Shown one piece after another: positions 24,563 through 33,035 of a stretch of DNA of 64,000 bases (position 1 is its first letter; every line of letters starts with the position of its first letter). Made by a program: the position numbers and the translations under genes. The stretch is taken from assembly GCF_009687865.1 (NCBI RefSeq), contig NZ_BLAE01000039.1, positions 41,221 to 105,220 on the forward strand, in the 5' to 3' direction. Under the pieces are notes generated by a model, which did not search any database, was not told the DNA's origin, and saw only the letters and a list, made by a program, of their open reading frames with translations. The DNA comes from Acrocarpospora macrocephala (GTDB taxonomy: Bacteria > Actinomycetota > Actinomycetes > Streptosporangiales > Streptosporangiaceae).

Positions 24563-25951
24563 ATGTATCGATGGCGCTGGGCCGCGCTGTTCGTCATCCT
24601 CGCGGCCGAGGTCATGGACGTGCTCGACGCGCTGGTGACCACCATCGCGGCCCCGTCGATCCGGGCCGACCTGGGCGGCGGCGCGAGCCTGATGCAGTGG
24701 CTGGGCGCCGGATACGCCCTGGCCATGGCGGTCGGCCTGATCACCGGGGGCCGCCTCGGCGACTTGTACGGCCGCAGGCGCATGTTCCTCATCGGCGCGC
24801 TGGGCTTCACCGCGGCCTCGGTGTTGTGCGGCCTGGCGCAGTCGCCGGAGATGCTGGTGGGCTCGCGCGTGCTGCAGGGCTTGTTCGGCGCGGTGCTCAT
24901 CCCGCAGGGCCTCGGGCTGATCAAGGAGATGTTCCCGCCCAAGGAGATGGCCACCGCGATGGGGGCGTTCGGCCCGGTCATCGCGCTGGGCTCGGTCGGC
25001 GGGCCGGTGCTGGCGGGCTGGCTGGTGGACGCCGACTTCTTCGGCACCGGCTGGCGCATGATCTTCCTGATCAACCTGCCGCTCGGCCTGGCCGCGTTCT
25101 CCGCCGCGCTGGTGTTCCTGCCGGAATCGCGTTCCGCGCACGCGTCCCGGCTTGACGTGACGGGGATGGGGTTGGTGACGGCAGCCTCGTTCCTGCTGAT
25201 TTATCCGCTCATTCAGGGTCGCGAGCTGGATTGGCCGCTGTGGACGTTCGCCTCGATGGCCGCCTCGGCCCTGGTGTTCACCGTGTTCGCCCGGCATCAG
25301 CTCGGCAAGCAGCGCGCCGGGCGCGACCCGCTGGTGGTGCCCGAGCTGTTCCGCAAGCGCGCCTTCACCAGCGGGCTGGTCGCGGGGCTGCTGTTCTTCG
25401 CCGGGATGATCGGGTTCTCGCTGGTGTGGAGCGTCTACACGCAGGCCGCGCTCGGCTACACGCCGCTGCAGGCCGGTCTGGCCGCGCTGCCGATGGCGGT
25501 CGGCACGATCGTCGGCTTCGCGATCGGCGGGGCGGGGCTGGCCGCCAAACTGGGGCGTACGGCGGTGCAGCTCGGCGCCCTGGTCATGGGGGTCGGCATC
25601 GTCGTTGCCGGATTTATCGTGACTTCGGCGGGTGCGGGGATCACCGCCTGGCAGTTCGGGCCGCCGCTGTTCGCGGCCGGGATCGGGCTCGGGCTGTTCA
25701 TGATGCCGTTCTTCGACATCGTGCTGGCCGGGGTTGAGGAGCATGAGACCGGTTCGGCGTCCGGCACGCTCACCGCTGTGCAACAGCTGGGCGGCGCGTT
25801 CGGGACCGCGTTACTGGGGACGGTGTTCTTCGGCCGGTTCGACGGGACCGCGAGCGCGGTTCTGATCACGGTGGGGGTGGCCGGGGCGTTGATGGCCGTG
25901 ACGTTGGTGGTGGCGTTTCTTATGCCACGTAAGGCCGTACATGTGTCGTGA
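24563..25951 (+). CDS. MFS drug exporter, DHA2 (EmrB/QacA) type
   Basis: Membrane exporter of 462 aa with about 14 hydrophobic segments. The helix 1 motif D1-like region FVILAAEVMDVLDALVTTIA and the loop 2-3 motif GGRLGDLYGRRRMFLIG identify a DHA2 drug:proton antiporter. ATG 24563 (MYRWRW) has GGAG 7 nt upstream; an ATG at 24551 is also in frame. It is controlled by the divergent TetR gene. The 3' end overlaps the convergent phosphotransferase gene by 32 bp. Confidence 0.9.
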   Translation: MYRWRWAALFVILAAEVMDVLDALVTTIAAPSIRADLGGGASLMQWLGAGYALAMAVGLITGGRLGDLYGRRRMFLIGALGFTAASVLCGLAQSPEMLVGSRVLQGLFGAVLIPQGLGLIKEMFPPKEMATAMGAFGPVIALGSVGGPVLAGWLVDADFFGTGWRMIFLINLPLGLAAFSAALVFLPESRSAHASRLDVTGMGLVTAASFLLIYPLIQGRELDWPLWTFASMAASALVFTVFARHQLGKQRAGRDPLVVPELFRKRAFTSGLVAGLLFFAGMIGFSLVWSVYTQAALGYTPLQAGLAALPMAVGTIVGFAIGGAGLAAKLGRTAVQLGALVMGVGIVVAGFIVTSAGAGITAWQFGPPLFAAGIGLGLFMMPFFDIVLAGVEEHETGSASGTLTAVQQLGGAFGTALLGTVFFGRFDGTASAVLITVGVAGALMAVTLVVAFLMPRKAVHVS

Positions 25952-26972
25952 AGAGCGCCGTGATGAAACGGGCGAGACCGACCCTCTTACGGAAGAGCTC
26001 GGCCAGTTCGGGGGTCGGCTCCTCGCCCAGATGTTCCAGCGGAAGCGCGGTCCACAGACCGCGCGCGACCAGCGCGCCGACGTATCCAAGGCGCACGTCG
26101 GCGCCGAACGCCTCGGTGTACGCGGAGAGGATCGTGTCATGAATTGCGGGCAGATCCTCAGGTTCGGTGACGCCGTCATGGGACTGGCCGACCAGCAGCT
26201 GCCCGAGATCGAATCCGATACCGCACGGAACGCCCCAGCTCCAGTCGATCGCCACGAACTCGGCCGATCCGTCCACGGGAACCAGCAGGTTGGCGGGGCT
26301 GGCGTCACCGTGAACGCGCGTGTACGGCAGAAGGTCGACCACCCGGAGAATGTCAGGCAACAGATCCGCGATGGCCAGAATGTCCGAACGCAGGGGATCG
26401 TCGGGACCCGGAAGCAGCGGATGCCGCCAGGTGGCCGGATCAGCCAGCGCCGGAAGGAAAAGGTTGGCTATGGCCCCCCGGTGCAGCGCGTGCAGCCCGA
26501 GGTTCGCGGACGCGGTTGCCGGCCGGCTCGCCGCCAGTTCGCCGAGCAACCGGCCCGCCGTCCGGTACCGGTCCAGGTCCCACGGTTTGGTACAGGCCTC
26601 GACGTCCTCCATCCAGGCCACCAGCCGGTCATCGCCCAGATCGTCCAGCCGGTAGAGCCGAGGCATCCGCAGACCTTTCGGCAGCGGCTCGTCCGCCAGA
26701 TAGGCGTCCACATCCACACGCCACGGAAAGGTCGCCACGAACTCCGCCCTAAGGTGCTCCGGCACCGTCTCCAGCCCCGCCCAGTGCTTGACGGACTGGA
26801 TGGACTTCACCACGAACGACCACGAACGCCCGGTCGTGGTCGTGCCGCGCACGCGGGAGAGCCCCACGGTCGACAACATGCCGGTCGGGTGGTGGATGGG
26901 TTCGACCCGCTGCTCGGCGATGACCGCCGCCGGATCGCCCAACCTGGAACGCACGAGTTCGGTGATGTCCAT
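25920..26972 (-). CDS. Aminoglycoside-phosphotransferase-family kinase
   Basis: Kinase-fold protein of 350 aa. The catalytic loop VHGDASPANLLVP has the complete HxDxxxxN, and the metal-binding aspartate is in FVAIDWSWGVPCGIGFDLGQLL. In the N-lobe, SFVVKSIQS provides the ATP-binding lysine. ATG 26972 (MDITELV) is favoured over 27008. The substrate could be a small molecule such as a sugar, choline or antibiotic; nothing specific to aminoglycosides is visible. It diverges from the LuxR-family gene with 66 bp between. Confidence 0.83.
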   Translation of the reverse strand: MDITELVRSRLGDPAAVIAEQRVEPIHHPTGMLSTVGLSRVRGTTTTGRSWSFVVKSIQSVKHWAGLETVPEHLRAEFVATFPWRVDVDAYLADEPLPKGLRMPRLYRLDDLGDDRLVAWMEDVEACTKPWDLDRYRTAGRLLGELAASRPATASANLGLHALHRGAIANLFLPALADPATWRHPLLPGPDDPLRSDILAIADLLPDILRVVDLLPYTRVHGDASPANLLVPVDGSAEFVAIDWSWGVPCGIGFDLGQLLVGQSHDGVTEPEDLPAIHDTILSAYTEAFGADVRLGYVGALVARGLWTALPLEHLGEEPTPELAELFRKRVGLARFITALFTTHVRPYVA

Positions 26973-27038
26973 GACCTGATCCTGCTGGGCGAGGCAATCG
27001 GCTCGCATGAGTAGGGTCTACTTAAATATGCTCGGCAA

Positions 27039-29534
27039 GTGCCCAGCTCGTGGCCCTTCGCGGGGCGATCGGCGCCGCTCGCGGCGTTAAAGTCGGCCTC
27101 GCAGGGGATTGTCGTGGCCGGTCCCGCCGGAGCGGGCAAGAGCCGCCTAGTATCCCAGGCCGTCGAAGAACTGGACGGAGTCGCCTGGGTGCGAGCCACC
27201 GCGTCGGCCGCCGAGATCCCGCTCGGCGCCTTCGCCCACCTGCTGCCGCCCACCCCGCCCGCCGGGAACCCGCTGAGCTGGGCGGCATCGGCGATCGACG
27301 CGGCCACCCTGGTCGTGGACGACGCGCACCTGCTCGACCCCGTGTCGGCCGCGCTCGTACACCGGCTGGTCCTGGACGGCCGCGTCAGGGTCCTGGCCAC
27401 GATCCGCACGGGTGCGGCCGCGCCGGACGCGGTGGTCGCCCTCTGGAAGGACGACCTGGTGCCCCGGCTCGACCTGGAGCCGCTCTCCCTGGCCGAGACC
27501 GAAGACGTCTTAGCCGCCGCCCTCGGCGGCCAGATCGAGACCGCCACCCTCGCCCGGTTCTGGGAATCCAGCCAGGGCAACCCGCTCTACCTGCGCGAAC
27601 TCGTGCTCTCCGGGGTGCTGCGCGACGTCGGCGGGCTCTGGCTCTGGCACGGCTCGCTGACCCTGACCAGCACCCTGCGCGAAACGATCGCGGCCCGCAT
27701 CGGCGACCTGACCGCCGAGGAACGCGAGATCGTCGAACTCCTCGCCTACGGCGAACCGCTCGGCCTGGACTCCCCGGTCCTGGAACGGCTGGAGACCCGG
27801 CAGCTCATCACCGTGCAGCCGGACGGCAGGCGCCTCCAGGTCCGGCTCGCGCATCCCCTCTACGGGGAGGTCATCCGGGAGTCGTGCGGCACGCTCCGCA
27901 CCCGCGCCCTGCTCCGGCGGCTGGCCGACATGATCGAGTCGACCGGCGGGCGGCGCCGCGAAGACGTGCTCCGGGTCGCCGTCTGGCGGCTCGACAGCGG
28001 CGCCCCCGGCGACCCCGCCCTGCTCGCCCGCGCCGCCGAGCAGGCCAGGGCGGTCCGCGACCTGGTCCTCGCCGAGCGGCTGGCCAGAGCCGCCATCGAA
28101 GCGGGCGGCGGAACCGCGGTGCGGCTCGGACTCGGCACCATCCTCAGCTACCAGGACCGCTACGCCGAGGCCGAAGAGGTGTTCGCCGCGGTGGAGTCCG
28201 GCCTGACCGGAGACCGCCGGGTCGACTGCGCCACCACGCGCGCGCTCAACCTGCTGTGGGGACTGGGCCGGCTGGACCAGGCGCTCCAGGTGCTGGACGC
28301 GGCCGACGACGGGCAGATCAGCGTCGACGGACGGCAGGGGCTCGGCTTCGTCGCCGGAGCCGTCACCGTGTTCGGCGGGGACCTGGACGCCGCCACCGCC
28401 CGCCTGGACGCCACCGAACGGCTCGGGCCGCTCAGCCCGCGCGGAGTGCGCGCCGGAGGCGTCACCCGGGCGGTCGTGCTGGCCTCCGCCGGCCGGGCCA
28501 CGGACTGCCGGAACTGGATCGAGAACCTGATGGCCACGCTCGGACCGGACGCCGACCTCTACCCGAGCATGACCAGCTCGCTGATCGAGGCCCAGATCAG
28601 GATCGCGCTGTCGACCGGCGACCTGCCGGAGGCCCTGCGCCTCGCCGACCACGCCCGCGGCCAGGACGACTGGGTCAGGTCCAGCGCCCAGTTCGGTGCC
28701 TACCGCGCCACCGCGCTCCGGCTGGGCGGCCAGGTCAGAGCCGCCCTGGCCGCCGCCGCCGAAGCGGTCGCGCTGCTGCCCCGGAGGAGCGTCGTGGCCG
28801 GAGGCTGCCTGGGCGAGCTGGCCCACGCGCAGGCGCTGCTCGGCGACGTGGCCGCGGCCGAAGCCACCCTGGCCCGAGCGGAGGAGCAGGCCGTACCCGT
28901 CGGACCCGCCACCGACGTCCCGCTCCAGCTCGCCCGCGTCTGGACGCTCGCCGCCAGAGGCGACATCACCGGCGCGGCCGAGACCGCCCTGTCCGTCGCC
29001 GCCAGCCCCTACCCCACCTTCGCCATGATCGGCCTGCACGACCTCGTCCGCCTCGGCCACCCTTCGGCCGCCGCCCGCCTCACCGAACTCGCCGTCGAGG
29101 GCCCCCTCCACGCCCTGCTCGTACGGCATGCGACCGCCGCCACCCCCGGCGACCTGGACGAGGTCTCCCTCGGCTTCGAAACCTTCGGCATGCCCCTGCA
29201 CGCGGCCGAGGCATCCGCCCAGGCGGCCCTGGCCTACCGGGACGCGGGCCTGCTCCGGCGCGCCCGGTCGGCCGAGACGCGCGCCTGGACGCTGACCCGG
29301 CGCTGCCAGGGCGCGCGTACCCTCGCCCTGCTCGACCTGGAGGTTCCCGGGCTGACCCCGCGCCAGCGCGAGGTGGCCGTGCTGGCCGCGCGTGGCCTCA
29401 CCAACCGGGAGATCGCCGAACGGCTGGTGCTGTCCATCAGGACCGTGGCCAACACCCTGTACGCGGTCTACGAGCGCACCGGCGTCAACGATCGCGCCGC
29501 GCTGGCCGAATTGCTGGACGCGCGCCGGGAGTAA
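27039..29534 (+). CDS. LuxR-family regulator with N-terminal AAA ATPase (LAL type)
   Basis: Large ATP-binding regulator of 831 aa. WPFAGRSAPLAAL begins the AAA_16-like module, with Walker A GPAGAGKSRL at about residue 31 and Walker B ATLVVDDAHLLD. A long helical TPR-like region follows. The C-terminal LuxR HTH is LTPRQREVAVLAARGL plus NREIAERLVLSIRTVANTLY. The GTG start at 27039 leaves the P-loop at the expected distance. These regulators often activate secondary metabolism or sugar use; the target here is unknown, and the following vWA gene is the nearest candidate. Confidence 0.9.
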   Translation: MPSSWPFAGRSAPLAALKSASQGIVVAGPAGAGKSRLVSQAVEELDGVAWVRATASAAEIPLGAFAHLLPPTPPAGNPLSWAASAIDAATLVVDDAHLLDPVSAALVHRLVLDGRVRVLATIRTGAAAPDAVVALWKDDLVPRLDLEPLSLAETEDVLAAALGGQIETATLARFWESSQGNPLYLRELVLSGVLRDVGGLWLWHGSLTLTSTLRETIAARIGDLTAEEREIVELLAYGEPLGLDSPVLERLETRQLITVQPDGRRLQVRLAHPLYGEVIRESCGTLRTRALLRRLADMIESTGGRRREDVLRVAVWRLDSGAPGDPALLARAAEQARAVRDLVLAERLARAAIEAGGGTAVRLGLGTILSYQDRYAEAEEVFAAVESGLTGDRRVDCATTRALNLLWGLGRLDQALQVLDAADDGQISVDGRQGLGFVAGAVTVFGGDLDAATARLDATERLGPLSPRGVRAGGVTRAVVLASAGRATDCRNWIENLMATLGPDADLYPSMTSSLIEAQIRIALSTGDLPEALRLADHARGQDDWVRSSAQFGAYRATALRLGGQVRAALAAAAEAVALLPRRSVVAGGCLGELAHAQALLGDVAAAEATLARAEEQAVPVGPATDVPLQLARVWTLAARGDITGAAETALSVAASPYPTFAMIGLHDLVRLGHPSAAARLTELAVEGPLHALLVRHATAATPGDLDEVSLGFETFGMPLHAAEASAQAALAYRDAGLLRRARSAETRAWTLTRRCQGARTLALLDLEVPGLTPRQREVAVLAARGLTNREIAERLVLSIRTVANTLYAVYERTGVNDRAALAELLDARRE

Positions 29535-29633
29535 CGCCGGGAATACGGTTTGCCGTCGCTTGAGTGACGAGCCCGGCGTGCTCCCTCAGGGCGTCGTCGT
29601 ACGGGAAGAGCACCATTCCTATGGAGGCGACCC

Positions 29634-31088
29634 ATGAGAGCACGACCGTACGTCCTCGTTCTCGCGATCTCCGCTCTGCTGCTGCTTGCCGCGTGCGGGG
29701 GCAGCAGCGATTCCCCGTCGCCCAATCCCGTGCAGCGGCCGCAGGATCCGCTGGCCGGTGCCGCCCAGGAGCAGCCCGCGCAGCGGGACACGCTCGGGCA
29801 GCAGGTGTCCACGTTCGCGCTCGATGTGGATACGGCTTCGTATGGGTATGCCCGCCGTACGATCCTGGAAGGGCGGTTACCGGAGCCTGGGCAGGTTCGG
29901 GTGGAGGAGTTCGTCAACGCGTTCGCGCAGGACTATCCGCAGCCCGCGGACAACGGCTTCGCCGTACACGCCGACGGGGCGCGGCTGCCCGGCGAGCAGG
30001 CGCTGATCCGGTTCGGGCTGCAGACCCGCGCGACCGACAGCAGCGCGCGGCGGCCCGCCAACCTCACCTTCGTCGTCGACGTCTCCGGCTCGATGGCCGA
30101 GCCTGGGCGGCTCGACCTGGTCCGCGACTCCCTGCACACCCTTGTCGACCAGCTCATGCCCGGCGACCAGGTCGCGATCGTGCCGTTCAGCGACAGCGCC
30201 CGCATGCTCATCCCGATGACCCCCGTCTCGGCGAGCTCCGGCCTGCACGCCGCCATCGACCAGCTCGTCGTCGAGGGCTCGACCAACCTGGAAGACGGCC
30301 TGATCACCGGCTACCAGGAGGCCTCCCGCGCGTTCCGCTCCGTCGCCACCAACCGGGTCATCCTGCTCTCCGACGGCCTCGCCAACACCGGCTCCACCTC
30401 CTGGCAGACCATCCTGGACCGGGTCGCGGAACACGCCGCCAAGCAGATCACCCTGCTCTCCGTCGGCGTCGGCCGCGAGTACGGCGACGACCTGATGGAA
30501 CAGCTGGCCGACAACGGCGACGGCGCCGCCATCTACGTCAGCTCCCTCGACCAGGCCCGCAAGGCCTTCGTCGAACAACTCCCCGCCACCCTCGACCTGC
30601 GCGCCCGCGACGCCAAAGCCCAGGTCGTCTTCAACCCCGGCGTCGTCGAGTCCTACCAGCTGCTCGGCTACGAGAACCGCTCCCTGGCCCCCGAGGAGTT
30701 CCGCGACGACTCCCGCGACGGCGGCGAGATAGGCCCCGGCCACTCCGTCACCGCGCTCTACCGTGTGCACCTGCGCCCCGACGCCACCGGCCAGCTCGCC
30801 ACCGCCACCGTCCGCTGGCAGGACCCCGACACCCGCCGCCCCGCCGAAACCACCCGCTCCATCGAAACCTCCGCCCTAGCCGCCGACCTCTGGACCGCCA
30901 CCTCCCCCCGCTTCCAGATCGACGTCCTCGCCGCCTCCTTCGCCGAATACCTCCGCACCCGCGAGCCCTTCCCCGGCGTCACCCTCGACGACCTCACCTC
31001 CCGCCCCACCCGCCTGGCCACCACCACAGAAGACCCCGCCGTCACCGAACTCGCCGACCTGATCACCCGCACGCGCGCCCTCGGTTAA
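29634..31088 (+). CDS. von Willebrand factor A domain lipoprotein (YfbK family)
   Basis: Secreted lipoprotein of 484 aa. The signal peptide ends in the lipobox LLAAC. It has a vWF_A N-terminal region (FALDVDTASYGYARR), a vWA domain with an intact MIDAS (FVVDVSGSMAEPG, and later LLSDGLANTG), and a C-terminal DUF3520-like part. This order matches YfbK proteins, which are anchored outside the membrane; their partners are unknown. ATG 29634 follows GGAGGCG. It lies 100 bp after the LuxR-family gene. Confidence 0.9.
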   Translation: MRARPYVLVLAISALLLLAACGGSSDSPSPNPVQRPQDPLAGAAQEQPAQRDTLGQQVSTFALDVDTASYGYARRTILEGRLPEPGQVRVEEFVNAFAQDYPQPADNGFAVHADGARLPGEQALIRFGLQTRATDSSARRPANLTFVVDVSGSMAEPGRLDLVRDSLHTLVDQLMPGDQVAIVPFSDSARMLIPMTPVSASSGLHAAIDQLVVEGSTNLEDGLITGYQEASRAFRSVATNRVILLSDGLANTGSTSWQTILDRVAEHAAKQITLLSVGVGREYGDDLMEQLADNGDGAAIYVSSLDQARKAFVEQLPATLDLRARDAKAQVVFNPGVVESYQLLGYENRSLAPEEFRDDSRDGGEIGPGHSVTALYRVHLRPDATGQLATATVRWQDPDTRRPAETTRSIETSALAADLWTATSPRFQIDVLAASFAEYLRTREPFPGVTLDDLTSRPTRLATTTEDPAVTELADLITRTRALG

Positions 31089-31161
31089 CGGTTACAACCT
31101 CCTGTCCGATGTCCTATACACTTACGTGGTCCGCAACGGGAAACCGCTCCGGACCACGCAA

Positions 31162-31234
31162 GGGGCTATAGCGCAGCTGGTAGCGCACCTCCATGGCATG
31201 GAGGGGGTCTGGGGTTCGAATCCCCATAGCTCCA
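31162..31234 (+). tRNA. tRNA-Ala (anticodon GGC), copy 2
   Basis: Identical in all 73 positions to the gene at 12416, including anticodon GGC and the G3:U70 acceptor pair. The 91 nt 3' of it are also conserved with five differences. CCA is not encoded. Confidence 0.97.
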
Positions 31235-31243
31235 CTCGGAGAC

Positions 31244-31286
31244 GGAGGCCTGTGGTCGCGAGCTTTGCTCGCTCCCGCAGGTCTCC
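31244..31286 (+). terminator. Long hairpin 3' of tRNA-Ala copy 2
   Basis: GGAGGCCTGTGG pairs with CCGCAGGTCTCC, then GCGAGC/GCTCGC with a TTT triloop. Compared with copy 1 an A-U pair is replaced by G-C (both sides changed), a G-U by A-U, and a G-C by G-U. The rest of the gap up to 31513 shows no gene; a GGGGGG-ACGA-CCCCCC hairpin follows directly. Confidence 0.75.
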
Positions 31287-31512
31287 TCGTCGTTACACGG
31301 GGGGACGACCCCCCGAGCCCCCCGGTGTGGGGGGCACAGCCCCTCACGCCCCCTGAGGTTGCTAGCGCGGTTGCCGTGGTTGAGTAAGCGGTCATTAGGT
31401 CTACGCGAGTCCAAGCCCTTGTCCGGAAATTCGGATGGGGGTTTGCCGTTTTTCAGGCAGACGTCTTTGTGGGCGTTTGATGGGATCAGTTGGTGTGGAG
31501 CAGTAGGGCTAA

Positions 31513-31556
31513 CGTGATCGGCCTTGCGCTCTGTGGGGAGCGCAAGGCCGGTCACG
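31513..31556 (-). terminator. Strong hairpin terminator downstream of the zinc-finger/HTH gene
   Basis: A 19-bp stem with one G-U pair (core GGCCTTGCGCTC/GAGCGCAAGGCC) and a 6-nt loop lies 9 bp beyond the stop codon of the minus-strand gene at 31565. Its position suggests termination of that transcript. Confidence 0.7.
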
Positions 31557-31564
31557 AGGGGCTT

Positions 31565-32473
31565 TCATGGGCAGGTTGCGGCCAAGGTGCTGATTACGTC
31601 GTCGATGTCGTAGAAGACGTTGCGGCCGCGTCGGTCGCGGCGCCATTGGTGGACCTTGGCGAGCCAGTAGACGGTGCCGGAGGGGAGGTTCCAGTTGGCC
31701 GCCACGTCTTCGGCGGTCAGTCCGGGAGTCGTCACGGGGGCGTCCTGCCGTAGGTGTTGGCGTAGCGTGTGCCACTGGTTCGGTGACCAGGTGTGGTCCT
31801 GATCGGCGTCACATACGATCAACAAGGGTGTGGCGGGGTCTCGCTCGCGGATCAGGCCGGTGAGCGCGCCGGTGCAGGTTCGCTCGACACAGCAGCCGAG
31901 CTGGATCCGGCGGGCGGGCTTGGAGCGGGCCCGGCGGGCCGCGGCCACCAGTGCGCCCAGTTCGTCGGTCAGGTCGCGTGCGGTGGTGTGGGCGGCGAGC
32001 CAGTTCAGGTGGCGGCCGAGGAACGCGGAGAGTGCGGGCACTGTCCTGAGCGGCACCTCGACGGAGAGTTCGTCGACGACCAGTTCGGCCCATGCGGCCA
32101 GGACGGCGCTGATTTGGGTCCGTGTTTCGACGGCACGCTCGTTGAGCTGGATTCCGCCGCCGCTCGGACCTCGTTTCGGTTCCGTGACGCCGCGGGTGTT
32201 CCCGTTGCCGGTGAGGTTGTTCTCAAGCTCGGCATGGAGATCGGGCAGCGTTGCCAGCTGGCTGGCGAGCCGGTCTCGACACCCCCGGCACAGGACCAGA
32301 CTCGGGACTGCCAGTCTGGGCGTCTCATCGCGCCGGCACCATGATGAGACGCATAACCGCGTGGTGGTCTCGCCTCGTGGACGAGACCATTCCGCGTCGT
32401 GTCCGGCCGCTTTGTGGGCGGCCGGTCGTGAATTGGTTCGCAGGCCGGTGACGGACGAATAGCTGGATCTCAT
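31565..32473 (-). CDS. Zinc-finger/HTH protein of mobile-element type, function unknown
   Basis: Protein of 302 aa. Near the N-terminus CVSSWC and CRGC, 15 residues apart, form a probable four-cysteine zinc site. A helical middle follows, and the last 55 residues (TAEDVAANWNLPSGTVYWLA, then FYDIDDVI) resemble an excisionase/AlpA-like winged helix. ATG 32473 has GAAGGA 8 nt upstream. Similar proteins are often found in actinomycete prophages and integrative elements, and it lies 330 bp from a tRNA gene, but no integrase is seen. I do not recognise a specific function. Confidence 0.7.
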   Translation of the reverse strand: MRSSYSSVTGLRTNSRPAAHKAAGHDAEWSRPRGETTTRLCVSSWCRRDETPRLAVPSLVLCRGCRDRLASQLATLPDLHAELENNLTGNGNTRGVTEPKRGPSGGGIQLNERAVETRTQISAVLAAWAELVVDELSVEVPLRTVPALSAFLGRHLNWLAAHTTARDLTDELGALVAAARRARSKPARRIQLGCCVERTCTGALTGLIRERDPATPLLIVCDADQDHTWSPNQWHTLRQHLRQDAPVTTPGLTAEDVAANWNLPSGTVYWLAKVHQWRRDRRGRNVFYDIDDVISTLAATCP

Positions 32474-32523
32474 GACCGATTCCTTCGAGGCTGAATGGCT
32501 GCGTCAGGGCGAGCGTCAGACGA

Positions 32524-32694
32524 TTACTGCCAGCCCATTGAGTCGGTCGAATCGGTAGTCGAACTGGGGCTCGGGGCGTCGTCGGCCAGCTGGACAGAAG
32601 CCGACTGGGAGGTATTGGCTGCTACTGCCGAGAATCCGAGAATGGCGAAGGCGACGAATGCGGTGGTGCTCAGAATATTCGCGGTGCGGGTCAT
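32524..32694 (-). CDS. Small secreted peptide, function unknown
   Basis: A 56-aa protein. The N-terminal half is a typical Sec signal peptide (MTRTANILSTTAFVAFAILG, then FSAVAA with an AxA-like cleavage site), and the mature part of about 30 residues is rich in Ser, Asp and Thr. ATG 32694 has AGGAG 6 nt upstream. Small exported peptides of this kind are frequent in actinomycetes. The perfect palindrome CTCCACGTGGAG lies at 32737-32748 upstream of it. Confidence 0.65.
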   Translation of the reverse strand: MTRTANILSTTAFVAFAILGFSAVAANTSQSASVQLADDAPSPSSTTDSTDSMGWQ

Positions 32695-32736
32695 GACAGA
32701 CTCCTGGTCTGTATGAAGAGCGCGAACTCTAGGAGC

Positions 32737-32748
32737 CTCCACGTGGAG
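32737..32748. promoter_or_regulatory. 12-bp perfect palindrome upstream of the small secreted peptide
   Basis: CTCCACGTGGAG lies 43 bp before the peptide start codon. It could be a regulator site; no known binding protein is proposed. The rest of the 341-bp gap up to 33036 holds the promoter at 32988 and nothing else recognisable. Confidence 0.3.
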
Positions 32749-32987
32749 AGCCAGGTTCCGAGATTCTCAGTTGCCCTTACCGGCCGCTTATTCGGTCCGG
32801 TGATTCATACTGTGTACGCCGCCAGGCTGAATGTCTCCGATTCTTGGTGTCGTGAGTATGCAATGGCGTGTACCAGACAGGGGCCTGAAACAGCCATCCC
32901 GGGCACGCGGGGCATAGGTGCAGGTCAGGACGGCAATCCGCGCCCGGGGGGAGCGATGGCGTGAAGTCGCCATTCACGACAGAGGTG

Positions 32988-33017
32988 TTGACGTGACAAA
33001 ATGTCCCGGGGTTATGC
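32988..33017 (+). promoter_or_regulatory. Candidate promoter of the cluster regulator
   Basis: TTGACG (32988-32993), 18-bp spacer, TTATGC (33012-33017), 18 bp before the regulator start at 33036. The -35 is good, the -10 moderate. Confidence 0.4.
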
Positions 33018-33035
33018 CGGATGCGAGGGGGCGAC

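Noticed and set aside
12416-31234. Integrated element bounded by the two tRNA-Ala copies as attachment sites
   Set aside because: Both tRNAs are complete with long similar 3' flanks, and no integrase, replication or conjugation gene lies between; the contents look like ordinary chromosomal genes.
32472-32558. A 28-codon plus-strand frame starting MTDSFEAEWL
   Set aside because: It overlaps the start region of the minus-strand zinc-finger gene and has no supporting context.
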